A stretch of DNA of 64,000 nucleotides from Luteibacter flocculans (GTDB taxonomy: Bacteria > Pseudomonadota > Gammaproteobacteria > Xanthomonadales > Rhodanobacteraceae). Below the pieces are notes generated by a model that was given only the letters and a program-made list of their open reading frames with translations, had not been told where the DNA came from and searched no databases. Shown here piece by piece: positions 34,735 through 44,353 of this stretch. A program made the position numbers and the translations under genes. The stretch spans positions 3,020,001 through 3,084,000 of the forward strand of contig NZ_CP063231.1 of the NCBI RefSeq assembly GCF_023612255.1, given 5' to 3'. Position 1 is the stretch's first letter, and each line of letters begins with the position of its first letter.

Positions 34735-35661
34735 ATGTCACAACGCCTGCGCCATTTGACCACCCTCGACAACGTCCCGCGCGAGACGATCGAACGCCTG
34801 CTAGACCGCGCCAACAGCATGCGCGAAGCGACCGCGCACGGTACCCGCAAGCTCGAACTGCTCGCCGGCCGGACGGTACTCAACCTGTTCTTCGAGCCGT
34901 CCACGCGCACGCGCACGTCGTTCGAACTCGCCGCGCGCCGCCTCGGTGCCGACGTCGTCAATTTCGACATCGGGTTTTCCTCCACCGCCAAAGGCGAGGA
35001 ACTGTTCGACACGCTGCATACGCTCGAGGCGATGCATCTCGACACCATCGTGGTGCGGCACAAGGAGTCGGGCACGCCGGAGTCGCTGGTCCGCCACGCG
35101 ATGAGCGGCGTCGCGGTGGTCAATGCCGGCGACGGCAATCGCGCGCATCCCACCCAGGGCCTGCTCGATGCGCTGACCATCCGCAACCACCATCCGGATT
35201 TCCGCAAGCTGCGCATCGTCATCTGCGGCGACGTGCGCCACTCGCGCGTGGCGCGCTCCGACGTGCATGCCTTTACCGCGCTGGGCGCCCGCGACATCCG
35301 CATCGTCGGCCCGGCAGCGCTGCTCCCGTCCGAGGGCGAGCTGAGCAACGTGAGCTACCACGACGACTTCGACGAAGCCATCGAGGGCGCGAACGCCGTC
35401 ATCATGCTTCGCTTGCAGAAGGAGCGCATGGCCGCCACGGACCTGCCGGACGAAGCGGCGTACTTCGAGCGCTTCGGTCTCGACACCCGCCGCCTCGCCC
35501 GCGCCGCCAAGGGCTGTCTCGTGATGCACCCGGGCCCGATCAATCGCGGCATCGAGATCGCCCCCGAGGTCGCCGACGGCGCCCAGTCGCGCATCCTCGA
35601 ACAGGTCGGCAACGGCGTCTTCGTGCGTATGGCGGTCCTGGCCGAGGTCATGGGCCGATAG
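34735..35661 (+). CDS. pyrB: Aspartate carbamoyltransferase catalytic subunit
   Basis: 308 residues, standard PyrB length. Carbamoyl-phosphate loop FFEPSTRTRTSFE, HPTQGLLDALTI and HPGPINRGIEI are all intact. It condenses aspartate and carbamoyl phosphate, the committed step of pyrimidine synthesis. No pyrI regulatory subunit or pyrC follows. Co-directional with yqgF (45-base gap). Confidence 0.96.
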   Translation: MSQRLRHLTTLDNVPRETIERLLDRANSMREATAHGTRKLELLAGRTVLNLFFEPSTRTRTSFELAARRLGADVVNFDIGFSSTAKGEELFDTLHTLEAMHLDTIVVRHKESGTPESLVRHAMSGVAVVNAGDGNRAHPTQGLLDALTIRNHHPDFRKLRIVICGDVRHSRVARSDVHAFTALGARDIRIVGPAALLPSEGELSNVSYHDDFDEAIEGANAVIMLRLQKERMAATDLPDEAAYFERFGLDTRRLARAAKGCLVMHPGPINRGIEIAPEVADGAQSRILEQVGNGVFVRMAVLAEVMGR

Positions 35662-35750
35662 CCCGCGTAAGAATTTGCGCCGAGGGGGCGCGTCGGACGT
35701 CTTACCGTCCGACGCTTCCGGCATAATGGCCGGACCAAGGGACCAACTAT

Positions 35751-37526
35751 ATGGGATACAGAATGCGACCGACGAAGCGACTCATCGCGCTCGGCCTCGC
35801 CAGCGTGCTGCTGGCGGCCTGCGGCCACAAGGACAAGGACGCGCCTCTGGCTTTCGTGCCAGCGGACACGCCCTACGTCATGGCGAACCTCGACAAACTC
35901 GACGACGACGCCTATGAGGCCATCGTCTCGCAGGCCAATACCGAACTTCCCGGTCAGGTCGCGCAGATGAAGTCCCTCGCCCAGGATCTCGAAGCCAAGG
36001 GCAACGTGGACGGTGCGCGCCTGCTCAAGGCCTTCGCCGCGGAGTTCGACGGCAAGACGGCCGAGGCCGCGCTGAAGAACATGGGCCTCGACATCAAGAC
36101 GGGCTCGGCCATTTACGGTCTGGGCCTCAGCCCGGTCGCTCGCGTGGCGCTGGCCGATCCCGCTGCGTGGGACGCCTTCGTCGGCCGCCTCGAAACTGCC
36201 TACGGCAAGAAGCTCGACAGCGCAGACGCCGGTGGCCAGGCCTACCGTCACGTGGCCCTGTCCGATTCCGGTCTGCAGCTGGTGATTGCCACCGTGGGCA
36301 AACAGGCCGTGGTTTCGCTGCTGCCGGCCGACGCCGCGCAGCCGATGATCCGCCAGGCGCTCGGTGCGGATCGTCCGGAGAAGAACCTGCAGGACGACGG
36401 TCGCCTCGCCGACCTCGCCAAGGACAAGGGCTATAAGGATTACGCCGGCCAGCTCGATCTCGTTCGCCTGCTGCCGCTCGTGGCCGCCGGCAAGGACCCG
36501 CTGTTCTCGACCTTCCTGAAGCACCAGGCGCAGCAGACTGGCGAGCCGGTACCGGCACTGCCGCCGAGCTGCACCACCGAGGCCAGCCGCATCGCCGCGC
36601 GTGTGCCGTCGATCAGCTTCGGCTACACGCGACTGGACATGCACCATCAGGAACAGCGCGTCGACGTGGCACTGGCCGACGACATCACCAAGGCCTTCTC
36701 GGGTCTCAAGGTGGAAGTCCCGGGGCTGGGCAAGGAAGCGGACGGTCCGTTCGACGTCTCTCTCGCACTGCCGATGGAACAGATCCGCACGTTCTTCACG
36801 GCGCAGGCCGAAGCCGTCGCCGCCAAGCCGTTCGAATGCCCGGCCTTCGCCAGCATGAACGACAGCTTCGCCAAGCTCGGCTCGACGATGCAGCAGGCGG
36901 CCATCCCGCCGATCGGCGACATCCGCGGTCTGCGCGTGGTGCTCGACTCGTTTACGCCGGCCGCCGCAGGTCAGCAGATGCCGAAGTTCACTGGCCGCGT
37001 ACTGCTCGGCACGCGCAATCCGGCGGGCCTCGTCGCGATGGGTCAGGCCATGCTCGGTGGTGACTTCAAGCTCACCGGCGACGGTAAGCCGACGGCGCTT
37101 CCGCAGAACATCACCGGCATGCTGGGCATGCCCGGCTGGGCTGCGATGAACGGTCAGGCCATCGTGATCGGCGTGGGCGATGGCGAGGACGCCAAGCTCG
37201 ACGACATGTTGATGGCCTCCACGGGCGACGCCGGTCGCCTGAGCCGCATGCATCTCAACGGCGACATGTATCGCAACTGGGTGGACCTGATGGCCGACAA
37301 GGCACAGTCCTATGCCGATGCGATGAGCCAGGCCGCTGGTGCGGACGGCACCGATGGCGCCGATGGCGCGACCGACGACTCGGCCAAGCAGGCCTCCGCG
37401 GCGGATCGCTCCAAGGCGCAATTCGAAGCGATGAAGGCACAGGCTGCCCGCATCGTGCAGGTCTCCGGCGAATCTCACATGGACGAGAAAGGCCTCGTGA
37501 TTTCCGGCGCGGTCGAATACAAGTAA
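35751..37526 (+). CDS. Predicted lipoprotein of unknown function
   Basis: 591 residues. A lipobox (LASVLLAAC) puts the acylated Cys near residue 24; the residues after it (GHKDKDAP) carry no Asp at +2, so outer-membrane sorting is expected. The rest is a long soluble periplasmic domain with GSAIYGLGLSPVARVALADP and VVLDSFTPAA stretches, a Ser/Asp/Gly-rich loop near residue 530 and a C-terminal beta segment (DEKGLVISGAVEYK). It loosely resembles DUF3352-type proteins, but this is not certain. Transcription ends at the hairpin just downstream. ATG at 35763 is an alternative start. Confidence 0.8.
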   Translation: MGYRMRPTKRLIALGLASVLLAACGHKDKDAPLAFVPADTPYVMANLDKLDDDAYEAIVSQANTELPGQVAQMKSLAQDLEAKGNVDGARLLKAFAAEFDGKTAEAALKNMGLDIKTGSAIYGLGLSPVARVALADPAAWDAFVGRLETAYGKKLDSADAGGQAYRHVALSDSGLQLVIATVGKQAVVSLLPADAAQPMIRQALGADRPEKNLQDDGRLADLAKDKGYKDYAGQLDLVRLLPLVAAGKDPLFSTFLKHQAQQTGEPVPALPPSCTTEASRIAARVPSISFGYTRLDMHHQEQRVDVALADDITKAFSGLKVEVPGLGKEADGPFDVSLALPMEQIRTFFTAQAEAVAAKPFECPAFASMNDSFAKLGSTMQQAAIPPIGDIRGLRVVLDSFTPAAAGQQMPKFTGRVLLGTRNPAGLVAMGQAMLGGDFKLTGDGKPTALPQNITGMLGMPGWAAMNGQAIVIGVGDGEDAKLDDMLMASTGDAGRLSRMHLNGDMYRNWVDLMADKAQSYADAMSQAAGADGTDGADGATDDSAKQASAADRSKAQFEAMKAQAARIVQVSGESHMDEKGLVISGAVEYK

Positions 37527-37546
37527 TCCATCGCTACACGTGACAG

Positions 37547-37574
37547 AAAAAGGCGCTCTTCGGAGCGCCTTTTT
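37547..37574 (+). terminator. Rho-independent terminator after the lipoprotein gene
   Basis: GGCGCTC-TTCG-GAGCGCC, a seven-base GC stem closed by a UUCG tetraloop, preceded by AAAAA and followed by TTTTT. The flanking A/T tracts also pair, so it can end transcription from either side. Twenty bases downstream of the stop codon. Confidence 0.93.
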
Positions 37575-37762
37575 CGTTGTATAGCGACCCACGTGCGCAC
37601 TCGAGGAGGCGTGTACCGCCCTCCCCTGCACAAAGCTGAACAGCCCGAGCGGGCCGGCACGGATCGTTCACGGATGCGCTGTTTCCATAGGCCTCGCGAA
37701 ACGGCAGCCACAGCGCGTGGCGCCATCGCCATCCATTTTTCAGTGCGAGAAAGGAGTTATCC

Positions 37763-38128
37763 ATGAGCCATGCCAACCTTCGTAAGGCCCTGTTTGCCGC
37801 TGCCCTCGTTGCCGGTCTCGGCACGGTTCCCTTCGCGCAGGTCCATGCCCAGGACTCGGCTGCTGCCATGTCGAAGGGTGACAACCAGACGGTCGCCGGC
37901 AAGGCCGATGACACCTGGATCACCACCAAGGTGAAGTCCGAGTTCGCTGCCAACAAGTCGGTCAAGGCGACCGATATCTCGGTCAGCACCACCGAAGGTG
38001 TCGTTACCCTGACCGGTACGGTCGCCACGGCGAAGGAAAAGAGCCACGCTGAAGCGATCGCCAAGAAGATCAAGGGCGTGAAGAGCGTCGATGCGAGCGG
38101 CCTGACCGTCTCCGCCGCTGCCAAGTAA
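37763..38128 (+). CDS. Periplasmic BON-domain protein (OsmY-like)
   Basis: 121 residues. Signal peptide (LFAAALVAGLGTVPFAQVHA, cleaved before QDS), then one BON domain: DDTWITTKVKSEFAANKSVK, the GVVTLTGTV turn and AKKIKGVKSVDASGLTV. BON proteins bind membranes and are often induced by osmotic stress. Good ribosome site (AAGGAG) upstream. Monocistronic, convergent with pilU. Confidence 0.9.
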   Translation: MSHANLRKALFAAALVAGLGTVPFAQVHAQDSAAAMSKGDNQTVAGKADDTWITTKVKSEFAANKSVKATDISVSTTEGVVTLTGTVATAKEKSHAEAIAKKIKGVKSVDASGLTVSAAAK

Positions 38129-38139
38129 AAAAGAGTAAA

Positions 38140-38338
38140 TGTGGGAGCCGCTATAGCGGCGAGAAGCCAACGAAGCGGCGAAGCAGCGAAGCCTGTTCCC
38201 CACCGCTACAGCGGCGAGAAGCCCACGAAGCCGTGAAGCGGCGAGGTATGTTGCCTTGCCCTTGTAGCGGCGAGATGTAAGAGGAGCCGCGTAGCGGTGA
38301 GGTATGTTCCCTCGCCGCTATAGCGGCTCCTACTTTTT
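38140..38338. repeat. Cluster of REP-like palindromes
   Basis: At least four copies of a motif near GGAGCCGCTATAGCGGCGAG, each followed by AAGCC or AGGTATGTT, in both orientations; the last (near 38310-38335) is inverted, ending TATAGCGGCTCCTAC. They fill the convergent gap between the BON gene and pilU and may act as a bidirectional 3' stabiliser. Related sequence occurs in the Rhs-flanking repeats (GGAGCC...GCGAAAAGCCAACGAAGCGG). No gene is present. Confidence 0.85.
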
Positions 38339-39502
38339 TCAGCGATGCAGCATGCCGCCGAAGGTGTTGCGATCGGTGGTCTTGTCGATCTCCACGCCTT
38401 CCAGACCTTGCGACAGCGTATGCGCGTCGCCGCCCTGGGCGAGCTTGATGCGCAAGCGCACTTCGTTGGAGCTGTCCGCGTGGCGCAGGGCGTCCTCGTA
38501 GGAGATCTCGCCCTGGTGGTACAGCTCCACGAGGCTCTGGTCGAACGTGCGCATGCCAAGCTGGTTGGAATCGCGCATCAGTTCCTTGAGCTTGTGGACC
38601 TCACCCTGGCGGATGTAATCCTGGGCGAGCGGCGTACCGAGCAGCACTTCCACCGCCACGCGACGTGCCTTGCCATCGGGCGTCGGAATGAGCTGCTGCG
38701 CCACGATGCCTTTCAGGTTCAGCGAGAGATCCATGAAGAGCTGCTGGCGCCGATCTTCGGGGAAGAAATGCAGGATGCGATCCAGCGCCTGGTTGGCGTT
38801 GTTCGCATGCAGCGTACACAGGCAGAGGTGACCGGTTTCGGAGAAGTTGATCGCATGCTCCATGGTCTCCCGCGTGCGCACCTCGCCGATCATGATCACG
38901 TCGGGTGCCTGGCGCAGCGTGTTCTTCAGCGCGTTTTCCCAGCTGTCGGTATCGATGCCGAGTTCGCGCTGGGTGATGATGCAGCCCTCGTGCTTGTGCA
39001 CGTACTCGATCGGATCCTCGATCGTGATGATGTGTCCCGTCGAGTTCTGGTTACGGTAGCCGATCATCGACGCGAGCGAGGTGGACTTACCGGTACCGGT
39101 ACCGCCTACGAAGATGATGATGCCGCGCTTGGTCATCGCCAGTTGCTTGATGATCGGCGGCAGGTTCAGTTCTTCCGGCGTCGGGATCTTCGATTCGATC
39201 CGGCGCAGCACCATGCCCACGCAATTGCGCTGGTAAAAGCACGACACGCGGAAACGACCGATGCCCGAGGCACTGATCGCAAACTGGCACTCGTGGGTCT
39301 TTTCGAATTCCTCGCGCTGCGCAGGCGTCATCACGTTCAGCACCATGTCGCGCGACTGCTGCGCGGACAGCGGGCTCTGGGTGATGGGGACGATACGCCC
39401 CTGCACCTTCATGGAAGGTGCCACGCCAGCAGTGATGAACAAGTCCGATGCCTGCTTGTGCACCATCAGCTTGAGAAATGAGGTGAAATCGAAGTCGCTC
39501 AT
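38339..39502 (-). CDS. pilU: PilU, type IV pilus retraction ATPase
   Basis: 387 residues. Walker A GGTGTGKST near residue 135, Asp box TIEDPIEYVHKHEG, Walker B APDVIMIGEVRTRET and His box LCTLHANNANQALDRI. Unlike PilT it lacks the AIRNLIRE motif and has a longer C-terminus. PilU is the accessory hexameric motor that helps PilT retract the pilus under load. Downstream of pilT (128-base gap with GC-rich hairpins). Confidence 0.95.
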   Translation of the reverse strand: MSDFDFTSFLKLMVHKQASDLFITAGVAPSMKVQGRIVPITQSPLSAQQSRDMVLNVMTPAQREEFEKTHECQFAISASGIGRFRVSCFYQRNCVGMVLRRIESKIPTPEELNLPPIIKQLAMTKRGIIIFVGGTGTGKSTSLASMIGYRNQNSTGHIITIEDPIEYVHKHEGCIITQRELGIDTDSWENALKNTLRQAPDVIMIGEVRTRETMEHAINFSETGHLCLCTLHANNANQALDRILHFFPEDRRQQLFMDLSLNLKGIVAQQLIPTPDGKARRVAVEVLLGTPLAQDYIRQGEVHKLKELMRDSNQLGMRTFDQSLVELYHQGEISYEDALRHADSSNEVRLRIKLAQGGDAHTLSQGLEGVEIDKTTDRNTFGGMLHR

Positions 39503-39629
39503 CGGAAGTCCGTAAGTTGGCCCCGGCTGCGCCGGGGCGTCGTGAAGCGTGAACCGTAAGCTAGCCCCTTTCGCCCCAGCTTACTCTTTCCAGCGGCCTT
39601 CGGCCGCGACTCCCAGGCCCAAAAGGCCG

Positions 39630-40667
39630 CTAGCGGAAGCCTTCCTTGTTCTTCGCGTAGGTCGAGGCTTCCTGGCGGGTGATGAGGCCGCGCTTCACCA
39701 GGTCGGCCAGGTTCTGATCCAGGGTCTGCATGCCGTACTGCTGGCCGGTCTGGATGGAGGAATACATCTGCGCGACCTTGTCCTCGCGGATCAGGTTACG
39801 GATCGCGGGAATACCCACCATGATCTCGTGTGCCGCCAGTCGCCCGCCGCCCACCTTCTTCAGCAGCGACTGGGAGATCACTGCGCGCAACGATTCGGAG
39901 AGCATCGAGCGGACCATCGGCTTCTCGCCTGCCGGGAACACGTCGATGATGCGGTCGATGGTCTTCGCCGCGGACGACGTATGCAGCGTGCCGAACACCA
40001 GATGCCCCGTCTCGGCGGCGGTCAGGGCGAGGCGAATGGTTTCCAGATCGCGCAACTCACCGACCAGGATGTAGTCCGGATCTTCGCGCAGCGCCGAGCG
40101 CAGCGCCTCGTTGAAGCCATGCGTGTCGCGATGCACCTCGCGCTGGTTCACCAGACACTTCTGAGAGGTATGCACGAATTCGATCGGATCCTCGACGGTG
40201 AGGATATGGCCGTATTCGGTCTTGTTGACGTGATCGACCATGGCGGCCAGCGTCGTGGACTTGCCCGAGCCGGTAGGGCCCGTCACGAGAATGAGGCCCT
40301 GCGGCTGCTCGATCAGCTCGCGGAAAATCTTCGGCGCACCGAGGTCTTCCAGGGTCAGCACCTCGGATGGAATGGTACGGAACACGCCGCCCGCGCCACG
40401 GTTGTGGTTGAAGGCGTTGACGCGGAAGCGGGCCAGGCCCGGAATCTCGAACGAGAAGTCGACTTCGAGGAATTCCTCATAGTCGCGCCGCTGCTTGTCC
40501 GACATGATGTCGTAGATCAGCGAATGGACCTGCTTGTGTTCCAGAGCCGGGATGTTGATGCGCCGGACGTCGCCGTCGACGCGAATCATCGGCGGCAGAC
40601 CCGCGGAAAGGTGCAGGTCGGAGGCCTTGTTCTTCACGGAGAAGGCAAGGAGTTCGGCGATATCCAT
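39630..40667 (-). CDS. pilT: PilT, type IV pilus retraction ATPase
   Basis: 345 residues from ATG at 40667 (MDIAELLAFSVKNKASDLHL). Walker A GPTGSGKST, Asp box TVEDPIEFVH, Walker B DPDYILVGELRD, His box FGTLHTSSAAKTIDRI, and the PilT-specific AIRNLIREDK. It powers pilus retraction and hence twitching, the output controlled by the Pil-Chp operon at 19-31 kb. Divergent from proC; yggS, often found between pilT and proC, is absent. Confidence 0.96.
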   Translation of the reverse strand: MDIAELLAFSVKNKASDLHLSAGLPPMIRVDGDVRRINIPALEHKQVHSLIYDIMSDKQRRDYEEFLEVDFSFEIPGLARFRVNAFNHNRGAGGVFRTIPSEVLTLEDLGAPKIFRELIEQPQGLILVTGPTGSGKSTTLAAMVDHVNKTEYGHILTVEDPIEFVHTSQKCLVNQREVHRDTHGFNEALRSALREDPDYILVGELRDLETIRLALTAAETGHLVFGTLHTSSAAKTIDRIIDVFPAGEKPMVRSMLSESLRAVISQSLLKKVGGGRLAAHEIMVGIPAIRNLIREDKVAQMYSSIQTGQQYGMQTLDQNLADLVKRGLITRQEASTYAKNKEGFR

Positions 40668-40792
40668 TGTGGTCCCCTGTCTTGGTCGGCATAGGTAACC
40701 ATGCCCGGGGGGCCGCGACAAGGGACACACCCGCCGCGGCTCCGTATATCCTTCCAGGTTGTGAACGTCGTCGCCCACGGAGCACATACCCC

Positions 40793-41617
40793 ATGAATCG
40801 GATCGCCTTCATCGGCGGCGGCAACATGGCCACCGCCTTGATCGCCGGGATGATCCGCCACGGCGCCCAGCCGGGCGGCATCGCGGTCTCGGAACCGCGC
40901 GCGGAAGCCCTGCAGGAGCTTTCCCGCGAGTATGGGGTGGCAACCTATACCGACAACCTGGACGCCGCGGAAGGCGCTGCCATTCTGGTTCTGGCGGTGA
41001 AGCCGCAGATGCTGGCCGAGGTATGCCGGAACCTGCGGCCGGCGGTCCAGAAGTACCGCCCCCTGGTGATCTCCATTGCCGCCGGCATCCGTGTGCACCA
41101 GATCGAGCGCTGGCTCGACGCGGCGCTTCCGGTGGTGCGCTGCATGCCCAATACGCCGGCCATGGTCAGCGCGGGCGCCACGGCGCTCTATGCCAATGCG
41201 CGGGTCAGCGCGCCACAGCGCGCCGAGGCCCAGCACGTGCTGGATGCTGCCGGCCTCACCGTGTGGGTTCCCGACGAGGAACAGCTCGACATCGTCACCG
41301 CCCTGTCCGGCTCCGGACCGGCCTATTTCTTCCTGCTGGTGGAAGCACTGGAAAACGCCGCCTACGACCAGGGTCTGTCGCGCGAAACCGCACGAGCCCT
41401 TGCGGCGCAGACGGCGTTCGGCGCCGGCCGGATGCTGGTCGAAAGTGGCGAAAGCGCAGCGACGCTGCGCCAGCGCGTCACCTCGCCGAATGGCACCACC
41501 CAGGCCGCGCTGGACAGCTTCCGCGCGGACCACTTCCCGGCCATCGTGGCACGTGCCGTGGACGCGGCACGCCGCCGTGGCCGCCAACTTTCCGAAGACA
41601 TGGAATCCATGCTGTGA
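40793..41617 (+). CDS. proC: Pyrroline-5-carboxylate reductase
   Basis: 274 residues from ATG at 40793. NADP-binding IAFIGGGNMATALIAGMI, then VLAVKPQ, CMPNTPAMVSAGATALYAN and the active-site region ALSGSGPAYFFLLVEALENA with RQRVTSPNGTTQAAL near the end. It makes proline from pyrroline-5-carboxylate. Its stop overlaps the GTG start of yggT. Confidence 0.95.
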   Translation: MNRIAFIGGGNMATALIAGMIRHGAQPGGIAVSEPRAEALQELSREYGVATYTDNLDAAEGAAILVLAVKPQMLAEVCRNLRPAVQKYRPLVISIAAGIRVHQIERWLDAALPVVRCMPNTPAMVSAGATALYANARVSAPQRAEAQHVLDAAGLTVWVPDEEQLDIVTALSGSGPAYFFLLVEALENAAYDQGLSRETARALAAQTAFGAGRMLVESGESAATLRQRVTSPNGTTQAALDSFRADHFPAIVARAVDAARRRGRQLSEDMESML

Positions 41618-42189
41618 ATTACCTGACCAATGCCGGCGTGCTGCTACTGCAGTTCGCCTTCGGAGCGCTCGTGACGCTGTTCGTGCTGCGGCTGCTCGCC
41701 GAGGCCAACCGCGCCGACTTCAACAACCCGATCTGCCAGTTCCTCTACCGTTTCACCAACCCCGTACTGCGTCCGCTGCGAAAGGTGCTGCCGCCGGTGC
41801 GCCGGGTGAACACGGCGGCGCTGCTGATCATCCTGGCGCTGGAAGGCCTGAAGGTCGTGCTGATCGTCGCCCTCGCAGGATTTGCTCCCGCGCCGCTTGG
41901 CGTGCTGGTGGCTGCCGTGGCCGAGACGCTCGACTTCTTCCTGCTGACCTGGATCGTGCTGGTCTTCGTCTGGTCGATCATGAGCATGCTCTCGACGGAC
42001 CGCTATCACCCCGTGGCGCGACTGGTTTCCAGTCTGGCCGAGCCGCTGGTGCGCCCACTGCGTGGCCGACTCACGATCGGTGGGCTGGATTTCTCCCCCA
42101 CGGCGGTGCTGCTGGGCTTGTTCCTGGCTCGCATCCTTGTGGCGCAGCCACTGTCGGACTGGGCCACGCGACTGCTGCTCGGCGCCTGA
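41614..42189 (+). CDS. yggT: YggT family membrane protein
   Basis: 191 residues from GTG at 41614, overlapping the proC stop. Two tandem YGGT units, each with hydrophobic helices and the FYRFTNPVLRPLRKVLPP / SSLAEPLVRPLRGRLT type cytoplasmic motif. The proC-yggT pairing is conserved; the family has been linked to osmotic or ion tolerance, but its activity is not established. Confidence 0.9.
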   Translation: MNYLTNAGVLLLQFAFGALVTLFVLRLLAEANRADFNNPICQFLYRFTNPVLRPLRKVLPPVRRVNTAALLIILALEGLKVVLIVALAGFAPAPLGVLVAAVAETLDFFLLTWIVLVFVWSIMSMLSTDRYHPVARLVSSLAEPLVRPLRGRLTIGGLDFSPTAVLLGLFLARILVAQPLSDWATRLLLGA

Positions 42190-42234
42190 CGCGTCATGGC
42201 ACTCGCCGCAAGGCGAGTGCCAACGTACGACGAG

Positions 42235-44340
42235 CTAGCGACCGCCGAGGCGGCGCGCGTCCGTCACGTTCGGCAACGCCGACAGCCGCCCGAGCAGCGT
42301 CGAGAGCTGTTCGTAATCCTTGACGCGCAAGGTGAACCGCATCTCCACTTCGCCGGTGCGCACCTGCACGCGGCTGGACGACGCGACGATGTGCGGCCCC
42401 ACGTTATTGATCGTGGTGGCGACGTCTTTTTGCAGGCCTTTCCGGTCGTAGCCGCGCAGCTCTACGTCCACTTCGTAGTTCTGCACGTCCACCCTGCCCC
42501 AGCTCACCTCGATCACGCGATCGGGATCGCGGCGTGCGAGGCGAGCGAGCGATACGCAGTCCGCGCGATGCACCGACACCCCACGACCACGGGTGATGAA
42601 ACCGCGCACGGGATCGCCCGGTAAAGGCTGGCAGCAACGCGCGAGCGTCGTGAGCAAGTTGCCCACGCCTTCGATGGACAGTGCCCCGCGATCGTGTTGC
42701 GCGGCACGCGACGCCACCGGATTGCCCGACTGCGTGATCTCCGGCTCCACGGGCTCCTGTAGCGAACGGGCCACCTGGCCAAGCGTGACCTCGCCAAGCG
42801 CCACCGTGACGTACAGCTCGTCCACGCTCTTCAGGCGGAATTGGGCGGCAAGCTTCGCCAGATCGACGTCGTCGAGCGCCAGACGGCGCAGTTCCTTCTC
42901 CAGCGCCGCCTTGCCGGCCACGACGTTCGCCTCATGGGCCTCGCGACGGAACCACGCGCGCACCTTTTCCCGCGCACGCGAGGTCGTCAGGTAGCCATGA
43001 TGCGTGGAAAGCCAGTCGCGGCTCGGCTCGGAGACCTTCGTGGTGAGGATCTCCACGCGATCGCCGCTGCGCGGCTGCGTCGACAGGGGCACGATGCGGC
43101 CGTTGACCTTCGCGCCGCGGCAGCGGTGCCCGACCTCGGTATGGATGTGATACGCGAAGTCGAGCACCGTGGCGCCGCGCGGCATGTCCACCACTTCGCC
43201 CTTCGGCGACAGCACGTAGACGCGATCTTCCATCAATTCGGTTTCGAACCCGGCCGCCAGTTCAGCTTCGTCCTCGCCGCGCGGTTCCAGCAGCTTGCGC
43301 ATCCACGCGATCTTGGCCTCGAATTCGGCGTCCGCACCGCCGCCTTCCTTGTAGCGCCAGTGCGCGGCGACACCGAGTTCGTTCGCGCGGTGCATCTCGT
43401 GCGTACGGATCTGCACTTCGAGTGTCTTGCCTTCCGGACCGAGCACGGCCGTATGCAGCGAGCGATAACCGTTGCCCTTGGGTCGTGCGATGTAATCGTC
43501 GAACTCGCCCGGCAGATGCGGCCACAGGCTGTGCACGAGACCGAGGGCGGCGTAGCAGTCCGCCACGCTGTCCACGAGGATACGCACGGCACGGATGTCG
43601 TAGAGGTCGGAAAACTCCAGCCCCTTTTTCTTCATCTTCTTCCAGATCGAGAAGATGTGCTTCGGTCGTCCGGCGAGGTCGGCGCGGATACCCGCGCCTT
43701 CAAGCAGGACGCGCAACTGCGCGAGGCTGGTGGTGATGAAGCGTTCGCGGTCGGCGCGGCGCTCGTCGAGCAGGCGCGCGATACGCCGGTAGGTGTCCGG
43801 TTCGAGATAACGGAAAGCGAGGTCTTCCAGCTCCCACTTCAACTGCCAGATACCCAGACGATTGGCCAGCGGCGCGTGGATGTCCGAGGTCAGTTGCGCC
43901 AGTTCACGGCGCTCGTGGTCAGGCAACGCCATGGCCGTACGCATGGCAGCGAGTTGCCGCGCCAGCAGCACGAAGACCACGCGAAGATCGCGAATGATCG
44001 CCAGCAGAAGGCGGCGCAAGCCTTCGGCGCCGCTGCGCGGACCGTGCTGCGCGTGCAGGGCCCAGACCTTCTCCGCCTCGCCCTGCCCTTCGACCAGCCG
44101 GCGCAACGAGGGTCGCCAGGTTTTCGCGGCCTCGTCGGTCGCACCGGGCACGCCACAGGAAAGCGCGAACCACAACGCCGACGCGCAGGTCTCGTCGTCG
44201 CATCCAAGCGAGCGCAACAGCTCGATCACCGTCTCGACTTCGGCACGGGCAGTCACCGGCAGTGCGGCGCACGCCTCCCGCGCCTGCTCGGTCAACGGCA
44301 TCGCCTGGTCCTTCACCTCCGCCGGGAGGGTCCCGCTCAT
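42235..44340 (-). CDS. relA: RelA, (p)ppGpp synthetase
   Basis: 701 residues. The hydrolase region is degenerate (no intact HD), as in RelA. Synthetase domain: GRPKHIFSIWKKMKKKGLEF, YDIRAVRILVD, GNGYRSLHTAVLGPEGKTLE and RTHEMHRANELGVAAHWRYK. TGS domain (VYVLSPKGEVVDMPRGATVL), a Cys-containing region (LARCCQPLPGDPVRGFITRG) and C-terminal ACT/RRM (NYEVDVELRGYDRKGLQKDV). It makes the stringent-response alarmone on stalled ribosomes. Starts 13 bases after hrpA and is probably co-transcribed with it. Confidence 0.94.
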   Translation of the reverse strand: MSGTLPAEVKDQAMPLTEQAREACAALPVTARAEVETVIELLRSLGCDDETCASALWFALSCGVPGATDEAAKTWRPSLRRLVEGQGEAEKVWALHAQHGPRSGAEGLRRLLLAIIRDLRVVFVLLARQLAAMRTAMALPDHERRELAQLTSDIHAPLANRLGIWQLKWELEDLAFRYLEPDTYRRIARLLDERRADRERFITTSLAQLRVLLEGAGIRADLAGRPKHIFSIWKKMKKKGLEFSDLYDIRAVRILVDSVADCYAALGLVHSLWPHLPGEFDDYIARPKGNGYRSLHTAVLGPEGKTLEVQIRTHEMHRANELGVAAHWRYKEGGGADAEFEAKIAWMRKLLEPRGEDEAELAAGFETELMEDRVYVLSPKGEVVDMPRGATVLDFAYHIHTEVGHRCRGAKVNGRIVPLSTQPRSGDRVEILTTKVSEPSRDWLSTHHGYLTTSRAREKVRAWFRREAHEANVVAGKAALEKELRRLALDDVDLAKLAAQFRLKSVDELYVTVALGEVTLGQVARSLQEPVEPEITQSGNPVASRAAQHDRGALSIEGVGNLLTTLARCCQPLPGDPVRGFITRGRGVSVHRADCVSLARLARRDPDRVIEVSWGRVDVQNYEVDVELRGYDRKGLQKDVATTINNVGPHIVASSSRVQVRTGEVEMRFTLRVKDYEQLSTLLGRLSALPNVTDARRLGGR

Positions 44341-44353
44341 GGCCTGCCTCCGT

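Noticed and set aside
39513-39640. GC-rich hairpins between pilT and pilU as terminators
   Set aside because: Stems are present (GCCCCGGC...GCCGGGGC) but no T-run follows on the minus strand; pilT-pilU are often co-transcribed.
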